From positions 310,001 to 374,000 of the forward strand of contig UQLY01000001.1 of assembly GCA_900542015.1 (NCBI GenBank): DNA of 64,000 bases, written 5' to 3'. The translations under genes and the position numbers were made by a program. This stretch comes from an uncultured Lachnospiraceae bacterium (lineage in GTDB: Bacteria > Bacillota > Clostridia > Lachnospirales > Lachnospiraceae). Below are positions 60,341 through 64,000 of the stretch, piece by piece. A model generated the notes under the pieces. The model was given only the letters and a program-made list of their open reading frames with translations. It made no database searches and had not been told where the DNA came from. How positions within the stretch are numbered: the stretch's first letter is position 1; every line of letters begins with the position of its first letter.

Positions 60341-60895
60341 TTATTCCGGCAGCTTCTTTTGGATCATAACGCTTCGATAATCGTACCCAAGCTCCGGCAA
60401 AATCTTTTCAAATAAATCCGCGGTACGGAACCTGAGGCTTGACGTATTTACACAAGGATGGCACCCGAACCATTCCGAGCGCAGGATATCCTCATCCACC
60501 AACAACTTTACCTGATGTTCCCGGTCATTCATAAGCCCCAGCACGCTGACCGATCCCGGCGTGATATCCAAAAGCTCCGCCATTTTATCCGGTCCTGCAA
60601 AGGACATTCTGGAGCTGCCGATCTGCTTTGAAACCTCAGCCGTCTTAAATTTTTTATCCTCCCGCAGCATCAGCAGATAGTATTCCGTCTTTGCCGAATT
60701 GGTCAGAAAAAGATTTTTGCATATTACGGCGGGCGCTAAAACCTCGTCTATGGCAAGGCACGCCTCCATGGTATCCGCCGCTTCGTGGTCCACTCTCTGA
60801 TAGTCCACATGCAGCCGGTCAAGCAGATCATATACCCGGATTTCCTTTTCAAGCCTTCCCGTTTCATCCTTTGGTCTTCCGTTTTCTAATGTCAT
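60341..60895 (-). CDS. Aminoacyl-tRNA deacylase (ProXp/PrdX type, YbaK fold)
   Basis: 184 residues. YbaK/ProX editing fold: KEIRVYDLLDRLHVDYQRVDHE, CKNLFLTNSAKTEYYLLMLREDKKF, SSRMSFAGPDKMAELLDITPGSVSVLGLMND and FGCHPCVNTSSLRF. It hydrolyses mischarged Ala- or Cys-tRNA-Pro. GGAGAGAATC precedes the ATG. Codons 14-22 are the right copy of the 25-bp direct repeat. Confidence 0.92.
   Translation of the reverse strand: MTLENGRPKDETGRLEKEIRVYDLLDRLHVDYQRVDHEAADTMEACLAIDEVLAPAVICKNLFLTNSAKTEYYLLMLREDKKFKTAEVSKQIGSSRMSFAGPDKMAELLDITPGSVSVLGLMNDREHQVKLLVDEDILRSEWFGCHPCVNTSSLRFRTADLFEKILPELGYDYRSVMIQKKLPE
60831..60855. repeat. 25-bp direct repeat, right copy
   Basis: Identical to 58975-58999; inside the 5' coding part of the ProXp gene. 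Confidence 0.9.
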
Positions 60896-61140
60896 GATTC
60901 TCTCCTGCAGGTTTTATTTTTACGGAAACCGCCGCAAAAAGAAGCGGTTACTTTTGTTTTTATTATAGCACATAAAATTTTTTAAGCAAAAAATTGTTAC
61001 CGTACTAAACCTGCCGTTAAATCCATCCGATAATATTTATAAAATGATAGGTATCAGGTATTGATACAATAAACTTAAAAATCAGCTATGGAGAGCATGA
61101 TAGTTTCACGGATGAGAAGCGGATCGCGGAAAGGAAAATT

Positions 61141-61824
61141 ATGCAGATTAACAGAACGCCCAATATTGGCTATCCATCTGTGGACTGTCGGAACGTTCAC
61201 ACGGCTTGCCTGTACAAAAAGGAAGTAAACAAAATCGGTGATACCTTTAAAAATTTGGTTTGCGCGCCGGATACAGAAAATACAAAAGGCACATTACCCG
61301 GTATTGACGCAAATAACGGAATAAGCGCCGTATCCATAGCAGAGACAGAAGATACCGGAGCATTTCTGGGACTTACCATGATTCCGGAAGAAGGGCAATC
61401 CATGACTTATGGTATGAGAGCGGTGCTCAGTGATAAGTGAACGCCGGATCACCCCATTGTTCAAGTGGTTTCTAATCTCGGCGGGAAAAAAACAATTTAC
61501 AATGTAGATGTGAATATGGTTGATCCGAACAACGCCACACAGCTTGAAATGTTTGCATTACTTAGTTACGCTGACAAAACAGGGAGCGCAAACGGCGGAA
61601 CCTTTGGTTTGTATCAGCAACTTAAAGTATACGGCAAAAATGCAAGTGAAATCGGATATTGTCATAGTCTTTCCGGCACAGATGTGTTTTTGCACGAGAA
61701 GTTTGACTGGACAGCTATGATGCAAAACATGGCGCAGGCGTACCATGCCGCCGGAATCGAACATCAGGCTAAGGATTGCAGCATACTGTTTGATTTTCTC
61801 AATACTTATATAAACACAAAATAA
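61141..61824 (+). pseudogene. Uncharacterised gene interrupted by an in-frame TGA
   Basis: Two halves in the same frame, 99 and about 127 codons, are separated only by TGA at 61438-61440. The translation reads naturally through it (…MRAVLSDK-stop-TPDHPIVQVVSNLGG...). The first half has an AAAGGAAAATT ribosome site. The C-terminal half ends HQAKDCSILFDFLNTYINTK. Looks like a conserved clostridial protein of about 230 residues broken by one nonsense change. Function unknown. Confidence 0.7.
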
Positions 61825-61886
61825 GAATGCTAAGGAGAGACTATGTAAGGAAATAGCTTCTCCCTTCAGTTTTGTAGTCGACCGGT

Positions 61887-62308
61887 ATGATTGAATTTGT
61901 AAGAGAATCAATACATTTGGAGAATTACATAATAGAAAACAGAATTTACGATGAAAAGAACAGTCTTTGGTATGACAAACGAGGAGATTATTATTTGCCT
62001 TGTTTGGAATTATCCGAAGAAGAAGCACAGCCAATCAGGGTATAGGGACAATGCCACAGCCACTATCTAAAGAAAAATTATAGAGTGTTGTATATGAATT
62101 TGCTGACAAGCGGCAGGCTTAACAATTATCTTGCTGATATTGACAAACAGGCAGAAAATATATTCCTTTGGCTGGTAAATCAGATGGCAGACGTGAAGGC
62201 GTGACCGAACAACCCAAAGCAGAGAATCAAATGGAATGGGCTTGTTAGATGAACAACATTCGTAGCAGAGTCACGGAAATCGTAAATAACGATTTAATTT
62301 ACAACTAA
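61887..62308 (+). pseudogene. TnpV transposon-encoded protein remnant
   Basis: Translation recalls TnpV proteins: LENYIIENRIYDEKNSLWYDKRGDYYLPCLELSEEE...PIRV-stop-GQ...YLKKNYRVLYMNLLTSGRLNNYLADIDKQAENIF. A frameshift near 62200 then gives EGVTEQPKAENQMEW...MNNIRSRVTEIVNNDLIYN-stop. At least two in-frame stops and one frameshift. No recombinase or transposon ends are seen nearby. Confidence 0.8.
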
Positions 62309-62320
62309 CAGCAATGAATA

Positions 62321-62349
62321 AGGGCAGGGAGTATCAAATTCCCTGCCCT
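62321..62349 (-). terminator. Terminator of the two-gene unit at 62363-63609
   Basis: Perfect 10-bp stem AGGGCAGGGA/TCCCTGCCCT with a 9-base loop, 14 bases past the stop codon; the T-run is weak (TATTCATT). Confidence 0.65.
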
Positions 62350-62362
62350 CATTTATCACTTA

Positions 62363-62902
62363 TCACCTTTTATTTGCCCAAAAAGTAAGATACATTTGAG
62401 CAACCGATTCAAGCAACACAAACAATATATGTAAAATAATAAAGATACAGATAGCTGTAATGTATTTTAATGTTACAACCGGTAAAAGATTCTGCATTAG
62501 AGAAATCACAATAAGCCCTACTAAATATATAATCTCAACAATAACATTGTAAGCTATATTAGAAAGTAAAATCTGAAATAAGGATAATTGCTTTCCATTA
62601 ACCGGCTTATATTGCTTTTTGTTTGACTCGGTTTCTTTTAGGCACTGTATATTATTGTTGTCCGCAGATACTAAAATTGTAATAATCGCTACGGAAAAAG
62701 AAATTAAAATTGCTACGATGTTTATCTGTGTATCTATAAACCCAGAAAAAGTCAACAAAACTTTTTCTGAATTGCCGATATTAAAAAATATCGCTAATAG
62801 CAATGCGGTCAAGGCAACCAGCATTGGAATGAGGAATTTGATAAAGACCTTTTTCCTTGAAATAAAATAATCTTTGATTGGAACAAAAATTATATTTTTC
62901 AT
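62363..62902 (-). CDS. Hypothetical membrane protein
   Basis: 179 residues with four hydrophobic helices: FLIPMLVALTALLLAIFF, INIVAILISFSVAIITILV, ILLSNIAYNVIVEIIYLVGLIVISL and YITAICIFIILHILFVLLESVA. Its start overlaps the previous gene's stop (ATGA), so the two are translated together. Unrecognised family; pairing of a membrane protein with a soluble partner is common in phage defence, which is only a suggestion here. Confidence 0.7.
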   Translation of the reverse strand: MKNIIFVPIKDYFISRKKVFIKFLIPMLVALTALLLAIFFNIGNSEKVLLTFSGFIDTQINIVAILISFSVAIITILVSADNNNIQCLKETESNKKQYKPVNGKQLSLFQILLSNIAYNVIVEIIYLVGLIVISLMQNLLPVVTLKYITAICIFIILHILFVLLESVAQMYLTFWANKR

Positions 62903-63609
62903 GTCTTATTCCTCGTTTCTTCTATAAATTCTTGCGCCTTTCCAAAGGAATCCGAACTATTTACTTCATTGGTTACGGCTTCAGCTACGACCGACAAATA
63001 ATGTTTCATTTTCATAAGCTCAGTATCAACTTCAAATTGACCAGATGAATTAGTTCCTCTGATAGTGATTTTCTTGATTTTTCCTGTTGCCTTATTTTGA
63101 GAGTTATCAAAATAGGCTTGTATCAGATTGTCAGGAAATCTTTTAGCACCTGTGGGACGTTTAAGACATATTTCAACTTCATCAGCAATGTCATTTCTTC
63201 CAGCAAACATCATAAAATCATCCTTGATATCTTCTTTGCTTACTACAAGTTTTAACACTGACATAGTTTTCGCCTTTTTAATTGATGAAAGAAAATCCTC
63301 TCCCGGCATGATTTCATATGATATTGAGTAATGATATTCATCGTCAGTATCTTCATTATAGCTAATAAATTGAGTGTTTAAATAGTCAACGATACAATTT
63401 AATGTTATGCCATAATGATTACTTTCATGAACTGCAAGAAAGCGATACTCACCAGCATTATAACGAATGCACAAATGTGTCTTCTCTTCATCGCCATCTT
63501 GCTGACGTTTGCGGGTACCCAGTTCGGTCATTGTTTCGGTATCAATTTCATTTCGGACATGATTGTATTTTGCGGACTTGAAAATAATATTGTAGTTTCC
63601 ATTTTTCAA
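62899..63609 (-). CDS. Hypothetical protein, N-terminally truncated
   Basis: 236 residues from a TTG at 63609, but the frame is open and protein-like back to a stop at 63711 (…DLTDRKKDITSSEKVVWLDSFEDLKNG...) with no ATG, GTG or ribosome site. Middle section HLCIRYNAGEYRFLAVHESNHYGITLNCIVDYLNTQF; C-terminus charged. The junction with the truncated methyltransferase lies at about 63670-63710, so a deletion probably removed its 5' end. Function unknown. Confidence 0.6.
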   Translation of the reverse strand: MKNGNYNIIFKSAKYNHVRNEIDTETMTELGTRKRQQDGDEEKTHLCIRYNAGEYRFLAVHESNHYGITLNCIVDYLNTQFISYNEDTDDEYHYSISYEIMPGEDFLSSIKKAKTMSVLKLVVSKEDIKDDFMMFAGRNDIADEVEICLKRPTGAKRFPDNLIQAYFDNSQNKATGKIKKITIRGTNSSGQFEVDTELMKMKHYLSVVAEAVTNEVNSSDSFGKAQEFIEETRNKT

Positions 63610-63671
63610 ATCCTCAAATGAATCAAGCCATACAACCTTTTCTGAACTTGTGATGTCTTTCTTCCTATCGG

Positions 63672-64000
63672 TCAGATCTTTTGCAGTAATGTATCTATGT
63701 AAATAAGGTCAATCTTCCTCTTGTGTGTTTTTTCAAGCAGCTTTAGTGAAGCAAGATTATCTCCCTCAATAAGAAAATTCATCTGTCCGCCATTATCAAT
63801 GAGAAGGTCTTGATCCTCAGTTAGTACCGGTGTATGTGTATCCAACACCTCGTCAATTTCTTCACGGTGTTCCTCAAAAACAAGACCATATTTTTTACCA
63901 TTCACATCTCTTTCAAGATCGGAAAGGTAGGACAGAAGATTACCCGTATTCTCATCCTGCGGTGCAGCAGCGATATAGTTGCGAATTTCTTTGATTTTAT
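63672..64000 (-). pseudogene. Type III restriction-modification methyltransferase (Mod) N-terminal fragment
   Basis: Open from the window edge. GLVFEEHREEIDEVLDTHTPVLTEDQDLLIDNGGQMNFLIEGDNLASLKLLEKTHKRKIDLIYID is the standard Mod N-terminus and FxG-like SAM region. It then reads TLLQKI-stop exactly where the catalytic DPPY motif should begin. The rest of mod and any res gene are missing on this side, so it cannot methylate. Confidence 0.82.

Noticed and set aside
61438..61440. Selenocysteine codon
   Set aside because: No Cys/Sec-type redox context around the TGA, and no selenoprotein family recognised; nonsense mutation is simpler.
62265..62308. TCACGGAAA match to the palindromic family core
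   Set aside because: It is coding sequence of the TnpV remnant (RVTEIVNNDLIYN) and has no inverted arms.
1..64000. CRISPR array, prophage or complete insertion sequence
   Set aside because: No regularly spaced direct repeats, no cas genes, no phage structural genes and no intact transposase were seen.

Overview
The window looks like a chromosome segment of an anaerobic Firmicute, most likely a Lachnospiraceae (Clostridium cluster XIVa) member. This rests on a T-box upstream of aspS, AGGAGG-type ribosome binding sites, an ECF sigma/DUF4179-type anti-sigma pair, YtrA-type GntR control of an ABC exporter, AbiE-type toxin-antitoxin genes, a TnpV remnant and many TTGACA-17-TATAAT-like promoters. 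The genus is not determined.

Layout. 1-8.2 kb is mostly housekeeping: ABC ATPase with GntR regulator, ilvE, thyA/folA, a beta-CASP metallo-hydrolase, a C-type-lectin-like secreted protein and a diguanylate cyclase. 8.3-11.8 kb holds tRNA-Gly, a degenerate GH3 protein, a strongly promoted candidate small RNA, a LUD protein and a flavin reductase. 12-16.2 kb is an ACT-hom-apgM-lysC operon for the aspartate/threonine pathway. 16.6-18.4 kb is AT-rich with small accessory genes. 18.7-25.5 kb has an anti-sigma/ECF sigma pair, a cell-wall amidase, glyA, a lipid kinase and a PAP2 phosphatase. 25.7-27.4 kb is an AbiEi/AbiEii toxin-antitoxin pair.

27.9-52.0 kb is the most interesting part. A probable catabolic locus carries two guanidino-group deiminases, a RocB-like M20 hydrolase, four NodB-type deacetylases in an alternating tandem array, a polar amino acid ABC transporter whose parts lie in two transcripts, a GabT-like aminotransferase, an iron-type alcohol dehydrogenase, D-amino acid enzymes (D-aminotransferase, D-2-hydroxyacid dehydrogenase, DSD1-type lyase, Asp/Glu racemase), a MATE exporter and a FCD-type GntR regulator. 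Six promoters in the locus share a palindromic operator GTATAC-N-GTATAC lying on the -10 box. Four of the transcripts then run straight into a short intrinsic-terminator hairpin before the first gene. I read this as one regulon for an unidentified guanidino/ureido compound, with operator control plus apparent attenuation. An AT-richer block of methyltransferase genes (36.9-39.5 kb) interrupts the locus and is bracketed by two copies of the repeat described next.

Scattered through intergenic spaces, mostly at 3' ends of genes, is a family of long palindromic elements (about 160-180 bp when complete, 45-85 bp when internally deleted). A conserved core sits between inverted arms that end in TCA...TGA. 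Arm sequences differ between copies but stay self-complementary, and paired core bases change in a compensatory way. I do not recognise this family, and it is my main candidate for something undescribed.

52.1-58.9 kb is housekeeping again (aspS with T-box, glycosyltransferase, mutY, 5'-nucleotidase, yqeY). 59.0-64.0 kb is decayed accessory DNA: a deleted AbiEii-like gene beside its intact partner, a 25-bp direct repeat, ProXp, a nonsense-interrupted gene, a TnpV remnant, and a type III methyltransferase cut off at its catalytic motif and joined to a headless gene of unknown function.
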